A stretch of DNA of 64,000 bases from Candidatus Dormiibacterota bacterium (GTDB lineage: Bacteria > Acidobacteriota > Polarisedimenticolia > Gp22-AA2). Each line of letters opens with the position of its first letter. Within the stretch, counting starts at the first letter, position 1. The stretch lies in NCBI GenBank assembly GCA_035635555.1, contig DASQAT010000046.1, positions 124,001 to 188,000 of the forward strand, given 5' to 3'. The notes under the pieces were generated by a model. The model did no database searches. It was not told the origin of the DNA and worked only from the letters and a program-made list of their open reading frames with translations. Shown piece after piece: positions 10,340 to 18,286 of this stretch. The translations under genes and the position numbers were made by a program.

Positions 10340-11260
10340 ATGATCGCGACGAACAACGGCTCGTTCCCCTGGAGGACACCGGACACTCCCGACCGCCTCG
10401 AGGGGGCGGCGCTCGATCGGGTCACGCGCGAGGCGATCGACGCCCAGATCCGGGCCGGTCTCGACCTCGTGACCGACGGCCTCGTGCGCAGGACGGATCC
10501 GGTGACCCACGTGGCCGGGAGCCTGGAGGGGGTGGCACCGGGAGAGCAGCGGCAGGATCTCCCAGGGAGCGGTGGGTCGTACCGTGTGCCCGTCGTCCAT
10601 TCGGAGGTCGCCTGGAAGAAGCCCATCCTGACCGAGGATTTCCTGTTCGCGAAGGGAGGCAGCAGCCGGCCGGTGAAACCGGTGCTCCTCGGCCCCTATA
10701 CCCTCTCGCGCATCGCCGAGGACCGCGCATACAACGACCCGATGGCGCTGGCGGTGGGGTTCGCCATCGCGCTCAACCTCGAGCTGAAGGCGCTGCAGGC
10801 GGCCGGCGCCACCTGGATCCAGGTCGACGAGCCGGCGATTCTCCTGGAGAAGGAGGACTTCCCGACCTTCACCCGACTGTGGGAGGTCCTGGGACGCGGC
10901 GTCACCCTGAGGCTCTGCCTCCACCTCGAGGGCGGGGACATCCGGGGGATCTATCCCGGCATCGCGCGCCTCAAGCGTCTCGCCTGTCTGAGCCTCGACT
11001 GCGTGCGCGGTCGGGCGAGTCTCGACCTGCTGCGCGACACGCCGTTCCCGGAGACTCTCATGCTCGGCCTGGGCCTGGTGGACGGCGGGACCGAGCCCGC
11101 CGAGAGCGCCGAGGAGATCGCGTCGCTGCTGCGGTCCGTCCCGGGACTGCCGCCCGCCGATCGGCTCGTCCTCGGGACCGCCTCCGACCTGGGGCGGCTC
11201 CCCCCGGAGGCGGCCTTCGCCAAGCTCCGGGCGCTCGCGCGCGCGCGCGACCTGGGCTAG
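10340..11260 (+). CDS. MetE C-terminal-domain-like protein, zinc ligands not conserved
   Basis: 306 residues. Single TIM barrel like the catalytic half of cobalamin-independent methionine synthase: TNNGSFPW start, GLDLVTDGLVRR, KPVLLGPYTLSR, IQVDEPAIL. In MetE zinc is held by His-x-Cys, a Glu and a Cys in a D-C-G segment. Here the His-x-Cys position reads RLC (within LRLCLHLEGGD), the Glu region reads LSLDC, and the D-C-G region reads TASDLGRL, so at most one ligand remains. The folate-binding N-terminal half is absent, as in core-MetE proteins. Either a core-MetE relative using other ligands or a non-methionine-synthase member of the UROD/MetE superfamily. The ATG lies 20 bases after the previous gene. 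Confidence 0.75.
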   Translation: MIATNNGSFPWRTPDTPDRLEGAALDRVTREAIDAQIRAGLDLVTDGLVRRTDPVTHVAGSLEGVAPGEQRQDLPGSGGSYRVPVVHSEVAWKKPILTEDFLFAKGGSSRPVKPVLLGPYTLSRIAEDRAYNDPMALAVGFAIALNLELKALQAAGATWIQVDEPAILLEKEDFPTFTRLWEVLGRGVTLRLCLHLEGGDIRGIYPGIARLKRLACLSLDCVRGRASLDLLRDTPFPETLMLGLGLVDGGTEPAESAEEIASLLRSVPGLPPADRLVLGTASDLGRLPPEAAFAKLRALARARDLG

Positions 11261-11279
11261 AGGCGTGTCCGGGGACGCA

Positions 11280-11288
11280 TGCTATACT
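11280..11288 (+). promoter_or_regulatory. Extended -10 promoter TGCTATACT
   Basis: TGn-extended -10 (TG at 11280-11281, TATACT at 11283-11288), about 20 bases before the GTG of the next gene, leaving a short leader that contains GAGG at 11295-11298. No -35 seen. One of a recurrent set in this window. Confidence 0.5.
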
Positions 11289-11308
11289 CCCTGCGAGGTC
11301 CGACACGA

Positions 11309-11917
11309 GTGTGGAAACAAGACACATTCCGAGCGTACCGCCTCGCGGCCGTCCTGGTGTGCGGGACGCTTCCGTCTGATGCTCGGGCGGCGGCTGCCGC
11401 CGCACCGCCTCCCGTCCCGCCGGCCGCACGCTCGGACGTGCGCCTCACGATCACCGAGAACGCCCTGCTCGACTGGCTCAAGGCGGCGACACCCTACACG
11501 TTCAGCGTCGGTAACCAGATCCTGAAGGTCGAGCTGACTCTCTCTGAGCCTCGCGAGCTGCAGCTGCTCGACTCGCGGGCGACCCTGAAGATTCGCCTGA
11601 GGGGGAACAGTCTTGGAGTGGACCAGGTGATCCAGCCGGTGTTCACGCTGAATCACGACGCGGCCCGGGGCAGGTATTACATCGTGGTCTCCAGTCTGCC
11701 GGTGCAGCTCCCGGGGTTCGGGGGCATCGACCTCAAGGATTCGTTTCCGAAATTCGAGGTCCCGGAGCTCCTCGAAGACCTCTACAGGTTCGGCGACCGC
11801 CCCATCGCGCTGAACCTCGATATCCGCCGCATCGCCGTGCTCGAGCACGCCCTCGAGGTCGGCGCCGATGTGAATTTCGCGCCCGCATCCACCGCGGCGA
11901 CCCGCGGCGCCCGTTAG
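11309..11917 (+). CDS. Exported protein of unknown function
   Basis: About 202 residues from the GTG at 11309. N-terminal region RLAAVLVCGTLPSDARAA looks like a signal peptide, followed by an Ala/Pro linker and a domain of about 160 residues rich in alternating hydrophobics: LTITENALLDWLKAATP, VELTLSEPREL, ATLKIRLRG, YYIVVSSLPVQLPG. The beta-rich pattern with an N-terminal helix loosely resembles SMP/YceB-like lipid-binding folds; that is a guess. The GTG is preferred over an ATG at 11279 because GAGG lies 10 bases upstream and the ATG overlaps the putative -10 box. Eleven bases before the ABM-domain gene, probably one transcript. Confidence 0.65.
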   Translation: MWKQDTFRAYRLAAVLVCGTLPSDARAAAAAAPPPVPPAARSDVRLTITENALLDWLKAATPYTFSVGNQILKVELTLSEPRELQLLDSRATLKIRLRGNSLGVDQVIQPVFTLNHDAARGRYYIVVSSLPVQLPGFGGIDLKDSFPKFEVPELLEDLYRFGDRPIALNLDIRRIAVLEHALEVGADVNFAPASTAATRGAR

Positions 11918-11927
11918 GAGAGCGCAC

Positions 11928-12218
11928 ATGATCGTGGACCTCGTGACTTTCCGCGTGAAGAACGGCAAGGAGCAGGAGTTCGAGGCGCTGAATCAGGACG
12001 CGCTGAAGCTGATGCGCAGGTCCAGGGGCTTCATCAGCCAGGTCATGCTGCGCAGCCTGGAGGACCCCGGGGAGTACCACGCGGAGGTCCGCTGGGTGAG
12101 CAAGGAGTATCGCGATCGTTTCACAGCGCGCGCGGACAGCGATACCACCGCACTGATTCAACGGGGCGCCTCGATCCTCGAGAGCGCCCCGGCCCACCGC
12201 CTGCTCGAGCCTGTTTGA
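11928..12218 (+). CDS. Antibiotic biosynthesis monooxygenase (ABM)-domain protein
   Basis: 96 residues, a single dimeric alpha+beta (ferredoxin-like) domain: IVDLVTFRVKNGKEQEFEAL, MRRSRGFISQVMLRSLEDPGEYHAEVRW. This matches the ABM/YgiN-like fold found in small heme-degrading or quinone monooxygenases and in many proteins without a known substrate. SD-like GGAGAG before the ATG. No heme ligand can be assigned, so the biochemical role is open. Confidence 0.75.
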   Translation: MIVDLVTFRVKNGKEQEFEALNQDALKLMRRSRGFISQVMLRSLEDPGEYHAEVRWVSKEYRDRFTARADSDTTALIQRGASILESAPAHRLLEPV

Positions 12219-12222
12219 GAGG

Positions 12223-12242
12223 GGAGGGGGCTAGCCCCCTCC
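12223..12242. terminator. Perfect inverted repeat between convergent genes
   Basis: GGAGGGGG-CTAG-CCCCCTCC, an uninterrupted 8-bp stem with a 4-base loop, lies between the ABM gene (stop 12218) and the minus-strand hydrolase-like gene. The loop holds the TAG stop of the minus-strand gene (12231-12233). Symmetric, so it can act on both strands, but neither side has a clear U-tract. Confidence 0.5.
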
Positions 12243-13745
12243 GCCCCGACCCGCGGCGCGCCCCTGCGAGGCCAGGCGTGTCTCAAGAAAGGACACCAGG
12301 GTCGCCATCAGCCCGGGGTCCGTCGAGGTGAGCTCGAAGTGCGCCCCCGGTCCGGAGACGATCAGACTGCGCGGGGCTTCGCCGCCGGCGGGAACCGCCA
12401 GCGCGCGCGTCGTCGCGAGGGGTGTTCCCTCCTCTGAGCCGGCGATCAGGAAGACCGCGCCGGCGGGCAGACGCGCGAGAGAAGCGCGGTAGGCGTCGGG
12501 GCGTCCCCAGGGGGACATGAGGACCAGGGCCCTCGGGCGCGCGTCGTCTCCCTCCGGGAGCTCGGCGCGCGCCGCCAGGAGCGCCCCCAGGCCCCCACCG
12601 ACGATCCCCAGCCTGCGCCGGTCGACTCCGGGCTGACGGGCCAGAAACACGAGACCGGCGCGCACGTCCCCCTCGGCGTCGCGCAGGCTGTCGCCGAGAT
12701 GAGCGCTGAAAGCGTGCGCGTCGGGGAGGGACGTGCTGACGCTGGCCCCGTGGCCGCGCAGATCGATGGCCAGCGCCACGAGACCCCTCCCGGCCAGGGC
12801 GCTCGCCGCCGCGGCGCAGGCGGACCGGCTCGATCCCAGAGGATGGAGGAGGAGGACCCCCGCGGCCGGCGCGCTCGCGGCCGAGGCTCCACCGGCCGGA
12901 CGATCCCGCGGACGATAGAGGGACCCGTACAGCGTCTGCCCGTCGGCGGCCTGGAGCCTGACCAGTCTTGCCCCGGCCGCTTCCGTCTCCCTGCGGTCCG
13001 CGTCCAGGAGATCCCTCAGGCCGGATTCGATGCGTCGATCGATCTCCCTCGCGTAGGCGCGTCCCCCCTCCCGCCCGATGGCGCGAAGCGTTTCGCGCAG
13101 GGCGGCGTCCGTGCCTCGTGTCTTCAAGTAGAGATCGAGGTCGATCGCGACCGCCTTGTCCCGCTCGCCGATTGCGTGGTACGCCTCCGCCAGGTGTTCC
13201 TGGATGACGCCCACACCGGGGGCCAGTCTCGATGCCTCCTCGAGGAGGGCGACAGCCAGGGGCAGGTCGCCCCGCATCCTGTAGGCCCACCCCAGAGAGT
13301 CCTTGATGAACCCCATACGCCGGGGGGCGTACTGCCGCTCCTCGGCCAGGCGCACCGCCGTTTCGAGGACGGTGACGGCCCGGTCCGGGTTCATCCGGTT
13401 GCGCGCGTAGAGGTACCCGAGGGCGTTCAGGAGATCGGGATCGTCCGGGCTGGCCCGCACCGCGCGCTCGTACCACGACGCCGCGATGTCCGGCCGGCCG
13501 GCGCGGGCGTGGAATTCGGCGAGGATGCCGCAGGCGCGCACCAGGCTCGGGTTGGTCTTCGGCTCGGGATAGGCGCGCACGAACTCTTCGAGGGCTGCGG
13601 CCTCCTCGGCGGCGGGCAGATCGCGCGCCAGGATGTCCTGGAACGCCCTGCGCGCCGCCCGGTGCGTTTCCTTCTCGCAGGCCAGGTGAGGGATCAGGGC
13701 CGCCAGGATGATGCCGACGGCGACGCGGGCGGTCACACCCCTCAT
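12231..13745 (-). CDS. TPR protein fused to an alpha/beta-hydrolase-like domain lacking its nucleophile
   Basis: 504 residues. The N-terminus (VAVGIILAALIPHLAC) is a signal or weak lipobox with Cys23. Residues ~30-230 are tetratricopeptide-like repeats (WYERAVRASPDDPDLLNALG, SLGWAYRMRGDLPLAVALLEEA). Residues ~280-495 are an alpha/beta-hydrolase fold: VLLLHPLGSS, AIDLRGHGAS, then IVGGGLGALLAA where the GxSxG elbow should be. The nucleophile position is Gly385 (codon GGC, 12591-12593) instead of Ser; the His region reads GPGAHFE. It is therefore probably a binding protein, not an esterase. The start overlaps the sensor-kinase stop by ATGA (13742-13745), so it is co-translated with that kinase and may sense for it or be controlled with it (inference). 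Confidence 0.8.
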   Translation of the reverse strand: MRGVTARVAVGIILAALIPHLACEKETHRAARRAFQDILARDLPAAEEAAALEEFVRAYPEPKTNPSLVRACGILAEFHARAGRPDIAASWYERAVRASPDDPDLLNALGYLYARNRMNPDRAVTVLETAVRLAEERQYAPRRMGFIKDSLGWAYRMRGDLPLAVALLEEASRLAPGVGVIQEHLAEAYHAIGERDKAVAIDLDLYLKTRGTDAALRETLRAIGREGGRAYAREIDRRIESGLRDLLDADRRETEAAGARLVRLQAADGQTLYGSLYRPRDRPAGGASAASAPAAGVLLLHPLGSSRSACAAAASALAGRGLVALAIDLRGHGASVSTSLPDAHAFSAHLGDSLRDAEGDVRAGLVFLARQPGVDRRRLGIVGGGLGALLAARAELPEGDDARPRALVLMSPWGRPDAYRASLARLPAGAVFLIAGSEEGTPLATTRALAVPAGGEAPRSLIVSGPGAHFELTSTDPGLMATLVSFLETRLASQGRAAGRGGGG

Positions 13746-16700
13746 TCGCCCGCCTGCCGCGGACCGGGAGCGTGCGCGGGTCCCGGGCCGACCGCAACCG
13801 CGCTCGCCGGCAGCGTGAGCGTCACCACGGTGCCACGCCCCGGGCGCGATCGAATCTCGATCGTGCCGCCGTGCTCTTCGACGCTCCGGCGCGCCAGGCC
13901 GAGGCCGAGGCCCGTGCCGCCGCTCTTGGTCGAGAAGTAGGGCTCGAACAGCCGTGGAAGGATATGCTCCGGGATCCCCTCGCCTGTGTCCGTGACCAGG
14001 ATGGCGACCCGGGCGTCTCCGCGTCTTCCGCGAGCGACCGAGGCTCCGACCACCAGCCTGCCGCCAGACGGCATGGCCTGCAGCGCGTTTTCGATCAGGT
14101 TGATCAGGGCGCGCACCATGACCGCCCTGTCCACCGTGACGAGCGGCAGGTCGGCCGGCACGTCGCTCTCGATCACGATCCCCGCCGGCGAGGCCTTGAC
14201 GTAGGGTGCGAGCGCCTCCGCGATGAGAGCGGCGACCGCGAGAGGTTCCGGACGCAGCTGCGGCAGCCGTGCGTAGGTGGAGAACTCGAAGGCGATCTCC
14301 CGCAGCACGGCCACCTGCTTCTGGATGTTGTCGAGACAGGCGTTCAGGACCGACTCGAAACGCGCGTCCTTGGCCTTGAACACCCGTCGCACGTGCTCGA
14401 CCGACAGCTGGATCGGCGTGAGCGGATTCTTGATTTCGTGCGCCACCCTCCGGGCCATCTCCGCCCAGGCGGCCAGACGGCCGGAGCGCACGATCTCGGT
14501 GACGTCCTCCAGGAGGACGATCAGCCCCGGCGGCCGTCCTTCCTCCGGAGCGAAGGGTATGAACACGGCCCGCATGCGGCGCGGCCCCGCGCTCTCGAGG
14601 CCCGAGGGTGGGTCCGCGCTCGGGCGGGGCATTTCCACCTCGACCTCGCCCTCGGCCTGTCCCAGAAGCGCCCGGCGCAGGGCCGCGAGGAGAGGCGCTA
14701 CGGCGGGATCGCGCGCCAGGTGCCCGGGGAGATCCTGCCCGCCCTGCGGCGCGCCGAGGCTCCCGGTCAGGAAACCCTGCGCGGCGGGATTGATCGTGAT
14801 TATCGTCCCCGAGCCGTCGATCGACACGACACCGGTCGTGGCGCTGCGCAGGATCTTCTCGATGTAATCGCCGCGACGCCTGAGGTCGTCGCGTTGACGC
14901 TTGAGGGAGCCGGCCATGCGGTTGAAGGCATCGACGAGGACCCTCGTCTCGTCCCCGCCGGATCGTTCGACCCGGACGTCCAGATCGCCCGTCGCGACGC
15001 GGCGCGCGGCGCGCGACAGCAGGGCGACCGGCCGGGACACCCGCCGCGCCAGGAGGTTGCCGACGATCGCCAGAAGGAGGATGGCGAAGCAGGTGACGAT
15101 CAGGACGGCGTCCTCGATCTCTCCTTCGCGGCGGGCGGCCACGCGGCTGTGCTCGATGAGGGGGATGGTGATGGCGCCGATGGTCCCCTGGCGGTCGATG
15201 CGCATCGGAGCCGCCAGGGTCAGGAAATCGAGGTCGCCCGACTTCTCCTCGGCCAGGAAGAACGGCTCCCGCTCGAGGTAGATGGCGCGGTAGGACTGTC
15301 CGTTCATGCGCTCGTCGAGCAGACCCGAGCTGTAGAGCTCGCGGGTGCTCGTCGCCAGCAGCTCGGCGTCCCGGTACACGTTGATGTCCTGCCGCACGAT
15401 TCGCCCCAGCCAGAAGACCACGTCGTCGTCGATCACCCCGCCCTCCTCCGGGCGGGTGACGGTGAGGTAGTCCTCGGCCACGTGCCGCGCCACCTGCAGC
15501 GAGGCGAGCCCGGACGTAGTGATGTCCCTGTCGATCTCGCGTGTCGTCGATCGTGTGGCGAAGAAGGCGAGGGTCAAAAGAGGCAGCAGTCCGGCGATGA
15601 GGAACACGGTCACCAGACGCCGCGAGTAGGTGGCCCCGAGGGTCAGCCGCGGCAAGCGGGGGCGGGCGGCCCAGGCCACGGCGCGGGCGACCCCGGCGAC
15701 CAGAAGCGCCAGAAAGCCGTTCAGGAGGAAAAGACGCAGCGTACCGGCCAGGATGGTCGTGCGGCTCGGGTGCAGGTGGGCCAGGGCGAAGATCTCCTTC
15801 GGCCCGCGGAAATACAGGATGAACGCCTGGCCTCCCCGCAGATCGTCCGTGCGCCAGGCGCGCCCGGACTTGTCCACCGCGGCCAGCGTTTCCGGGGAGG
15901 GTGCGGGGATCTCGCCGCCCGATTCGTAGAGCGGTGCCAAGGACGGCGTGAAGACGGCGACGAGCGGCTCCGTTCGCAGGATCTCGGGACTGCCGCGCGA
16001 GGGGGCGGGCGCCCGGAACAGCCCGGCGCCCAGAGTCCCGCCGCCGAGGATCGGCAGGTTGTCGTAGTCGTCCGACACGGTCAGGACGACCAGGAGCGGC
16101 AAGCGCGCGCCACCGACCCAGAACGCCCCGACGATCGCCGGCTTGTGCACCGTCATCTCGGGGCGCGACGGCAGCTCGACGACGCCCCGACCGACGGCGG
16201 CCCGGGCCTCCTCGAAGGGAACCTCGAGCATCGGCGCGAAGTCCAGGGCGAAGCGGCCCAGCAGCGCACCATGGGAATCGAAGACGCGAAGGGACGAAGC
16301 CAGGCCGCGATCGGCGACCGGTGTCGCGTGCCAGAGACGGTAGGGCGCCGAATCGGATCCCTCGGCGGCGAGGGCCGCGACCGCCGCGAAGTCCGGATCG
16401 CGGGCCAGAGACAGGGCCTCGCGCAGGGCCTGGCGGCGCATCTGCTTCTGGTCCAGCACCAGAGGCCGCAGCTCGTGATCGAAATAGGCCCGGCGCAGAC
16501 GATCGTACGAGTGGTGCAGGACGGGGCCGTACGCGATCGTCAGGAGAAGCACCAAGCCGGCCGACCGGAGCGCGAACGGGATCCCCTCCGACTCGGCCCC
16601 CCGCAACAGGCGGAGCAGTCTCCAGTCGCCGGGACGGTCCGCGTGACGCAGGGCCAGCTCGAGAAGCGCGAGCAGCACGAATCCCGCCCCCAGGACCAGC

Positions 16701-18208
16701 AGGAAGAGCGACGCCTGCAGCAGGAAGCGCGGCGACAGCAACTCGCCCGGCTCCACGCGGCTCACGTCGACCCGCGCGTCGACCACCAGGCGATCCAGCA
16801 CCACACGCAGGGTGGCCCCGGCCGCGCACGCGACTACGACGGTCGCGAGGAGCGCAGCACGCCGTGTCCGCCGACGCCGGCCGGGATGCTCCTCGGTGCG
16901 CATCGAGCGCAGCGCCAGCCCGAAGATCCACGCCTGGGCGCAGCAGATGGCGGCGGTCAGAAGAAGATCGGCGGGCGAGCGCAGAAGTCCCGCGTACCCC
17001 GAGGAGGCGTAGATCGAGATGTCGTAGGCGGCGAGGCGAGGCAGACTCGAGGGGTCGGCCATGATGAGCAGGATGAAGCGGATCGTCCACAGTGCGAGCG
17101 ACCCGGCGAGGACCCGCCCGATCGGAGAACGGATGACGCCGGCCCGGAGCGGAAGACACCAGCCGAACAGGACCGCGGCGGCGGCCGCGAGTCCGCCTGC
17201 CAGGCGCAGGTGGCGGCGACGATCGCCGATCTCCTGGGTTGCGCGGCGATCCCGCAGGTTGACGATCGCGAGCCGTCCGCCATCCGGGGCGCGCAGCGGA
17301 AAGGCGAGGGACAGCGCCCCTTCGCCGCCCAGGCGTCCCCAGTGGCGGTCTCCCTGCCGCTCGAAGAGCTGCGCCAGGTCATCCATCTCGGAAGGGTTCT
17401 CCCGGAATCGGACGGTGGCGGGGCCCGCATCCCGCCAGCGCGGCAGGAAGGACAGCTGCGCTCCCGCGGCGTCCCGGGGCTCTCCCTCCCCGGGCGGCTC
17501 GAGCACGAACTCCGCGACCCAGCGCGTGCCATCGCCGGAGCAGACCGCCGCGTACAGGCGGCGCGAGGCTTCGCGGCCCCCGATCCCGTAGACCGGCCCC
17601 GGACAGGGCCGGGCCAGGAGGGTCCGCGGCGCTTCCGAGCTGTTCCCGTCCCACGCCACGACGGACCCATCGTCCCGGTAGATGGACGAACCCAGAAGCT
17701 CCTGGGGCAGGACGCTCGACGAGCGCACGCGCTCCGCGAGAACGAACGCGGAGCGACGATCTGCGAATGGAGCGCGGCCCCGCTCGAGCGGCCGGGACAG
17801 GTCGGCGAGGAACGACCCGAAATCCGCTTCGATGGCGCGGGCCTGAGTCTCCAGCCGCTGCCGCGCCGAGGCGTCCCAGCGCTCCCGGATGAGACGGGCG
17901 CCGCGGTTCTCCAGCAGTCCGAGCCCCCCGAGGGCGAGGCACCCCGCGGCGATCGCCAGAAGAGGCGCGCGCAGGCGTCCGGCGCGGGGACGCCATGGCC
18001 ACACGGCGACGAGCGGGGGAATGCCGGCGCACACCATCAGCGCGATCCGCTGCGATGGTCCCAGCAGGGCGAAGCCCCGCGACAGATCGACGCACGACGC
18101 GATGAGGACCAGCCCTTCGAAGACCAGGAGGAGGATGGGGGTCGCACGCAACAGGGCCGCGGCGGCGCCGGGGACGGCCGTGTCGCTGGGCAATCGCGTG
18201 GCTGACAT
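13742..18208 (-). CDS. Very large membrane sensor histidine kinase, NtrY-like C-terminus
   Basis: 1,488 residues, about twice a typical NtrY. The first ~1,000 residues contain roughly twelve hydrophobic segments in clusters separated by long soluble stretches (for example TPILLLVFEGLVLIASC near the N-terminus, LTIAYGPVLHHSYDRL in the middle, FLIAGLLPLLTLAFFATRST near the end). Then a membrane-proximal HAMP domain (LSRAARRVATGDLDVRVERS), a PAS-like region (TTGVVSIDGSGTIITIN), the phosphoacceptor His1257 in HEIKNPLTPIQLSVEHV, and a HATPase with NLIENALQAMP, DTGEGIPE, LFEPYFST and GLGLGLA. All catalytic motifs are intact. No response regulator is adjacent, so the partner is elsewhere. Downstream gene coupled by ATGA. 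ATG start; a promoter-like TTGACT-N17-TAGCAT lies upstream. Confidence 0.92.
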   Translation of the reverse strand: MSATRLPSDTAVPGAAAALLRATPILLLVFEGLVLIASCVDLSRGFALLGPSQRIALMVCAGIPPLVAVWPWRPRAGRLRAPLLAIAAGCLALGGLGLLENRGARLIRERWDASARQRLETQARAIEADFGSFLADLSRPLERGRAPFADRRSAFVLAERVRSSSVLPQELLGSSIYRDDGSVVAWDGNSSEAPRTLLARPCPGPVYGIGGREASRRLYAAVCSGDGTRWVAEFVLEPPGEGEPRDAAGAQLSFLPRWRDAGPATVRFRENPSEMDDLAQLFERQGDRHWGRLGGEGALSLAFPLRAPDGGRLAIVNLRDRRATQEIGDRRRHLRLAGGLAAAAAVLFGWCLPLRAGVIRSPIGRVLAGSLALWTIRFILLIMADPSSLPRLAAYDISIYASSGYAGLLRSPADLLLTAAICCAQAWIFGLALRSMRTEEHPGRRRRTRRAALLATVVVACAAGATLRVVLDRLVVDARVDVSRVEPGELLSPRFLLQASLFLLVLGAGFVLLALLELALRHADRPGDWRLLRLLRGAESEGIPFALRSAGLVLLLTIAYGPVLHHSYDRLRRAYFDHELRPLVLDQKQMRRQALREALSLARDPDFAAVAALAAEGSDSAPYRLWHATPVADRGLASSLRVFDSHGALLGRFALDFAPMLEVPFEEARAAVGRGVVELPSRPEMTVHKPAIVGAFWVGGARLPLLVVLTVSDDYDNLPILGGGTLGAGLFRAPAPSRGSPEILRTEPLVAVFTPSLAPLYESGGEIPAPSPETLAAVDKSGRAWRTDDLRGGQAFILYFRGPKEIFALAHLHPSRTTILAGTLRLFLLNGFLALLVAGVARAVAWAARPRLPRLTLGATYSRRLVTVFLIAGLLPLLTLAFFATRSTTREIDRDITTSGLASLQVARHVAEDYLTVTRPEEGGVIDDDVVFWLGRIVRQDINVYRDAELLATSTRELYSSGLLDERMNGQSYRAIYLEREPFFLAEEKSGDLDFLTLAAPMRIDRQGTIGAITIPLIEHSRVAARREGEIEDAVLIVTCFAILLLAIVGNLLARRVSRPVALLSRAARRVATGDLDVRVERSGGDETRVLVDAFNRMAGSLKRQRDDLRRRGDYIEKILRSATTGVVSIDGSGTIITINPAAQGFLTGSLGAPQGGQDLPGHLARDPAVAPLLAALRRALLGQAEGEVEVEMPRPSADPPSGLESAGPRRMRAVFIPFAPEEGRPPGLIVLLEDVTEIVRSGRLAAWAEMARRVAHEIKNPLTPIQLSVEHVRRVFKAKDARFESVLNACLDNIQKQVAVLREIAFEFSTYARLPQLRPEPLAVAALIAEALAPYVKASPAGIVIESDVPADLPLVTVDRAVMVRALINLIENALQAMPSGGRLVVGASVARGRRGDARVAILVTDTGEGIPEHILPRLFEPYFSTKSGGTGLGLGLARRSVEEHGGTIEIRSRPGRGTVVTLTLPASAVAVGPGPAHAPGPRQAGE

Positions 18209-18252
18209 CGGGTGTCGGAGAGGAGGCTGCTCGTCTCCCCGGGCGAATCGTT

Positions 18253-18281
18253 ATGCTAATCTACGCCCGCCCGTGAGTCAA
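18253..18281 (-). promoter_or_regulatory. Candidate sensor-kinase promoter TTGACT-N17-TAGCAT
   Basis: On the minus strand, TTGACT (18281-18276), exactly 17 bases, then TAGCAT (18258-18253), 45 bases before the kinase ATG at 18208. Its -10 hexamer overlaps the plus-strand TGCTAATCT element of the divergent peptidase gene, so both polymerases would compete for the same DNA. Confidence 0.5.
18254..18262 (+). promoter_or_regulatory. Extended -10 promoter TGCTAATCT
   Basis: TG at 18254-18255 and TAATCT at 18257-18262, 24 bases before the GTG of the M28 peptidase gene. No -35. Overlaps the opposed kinase promoter. Confidence 0.45.
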
Positions 18282-18286
18282 CAAAC

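Noticed and set aside
13772-18205. 1,477-codon open frame on the plus strand opposite the sensor kinase
   Set aside because: Its translation is very rich in Arg, Gln, Asp and Gly without hydrophobic core, and the minus strand has intact kinase motifs. It is a G+C-bias shadow.
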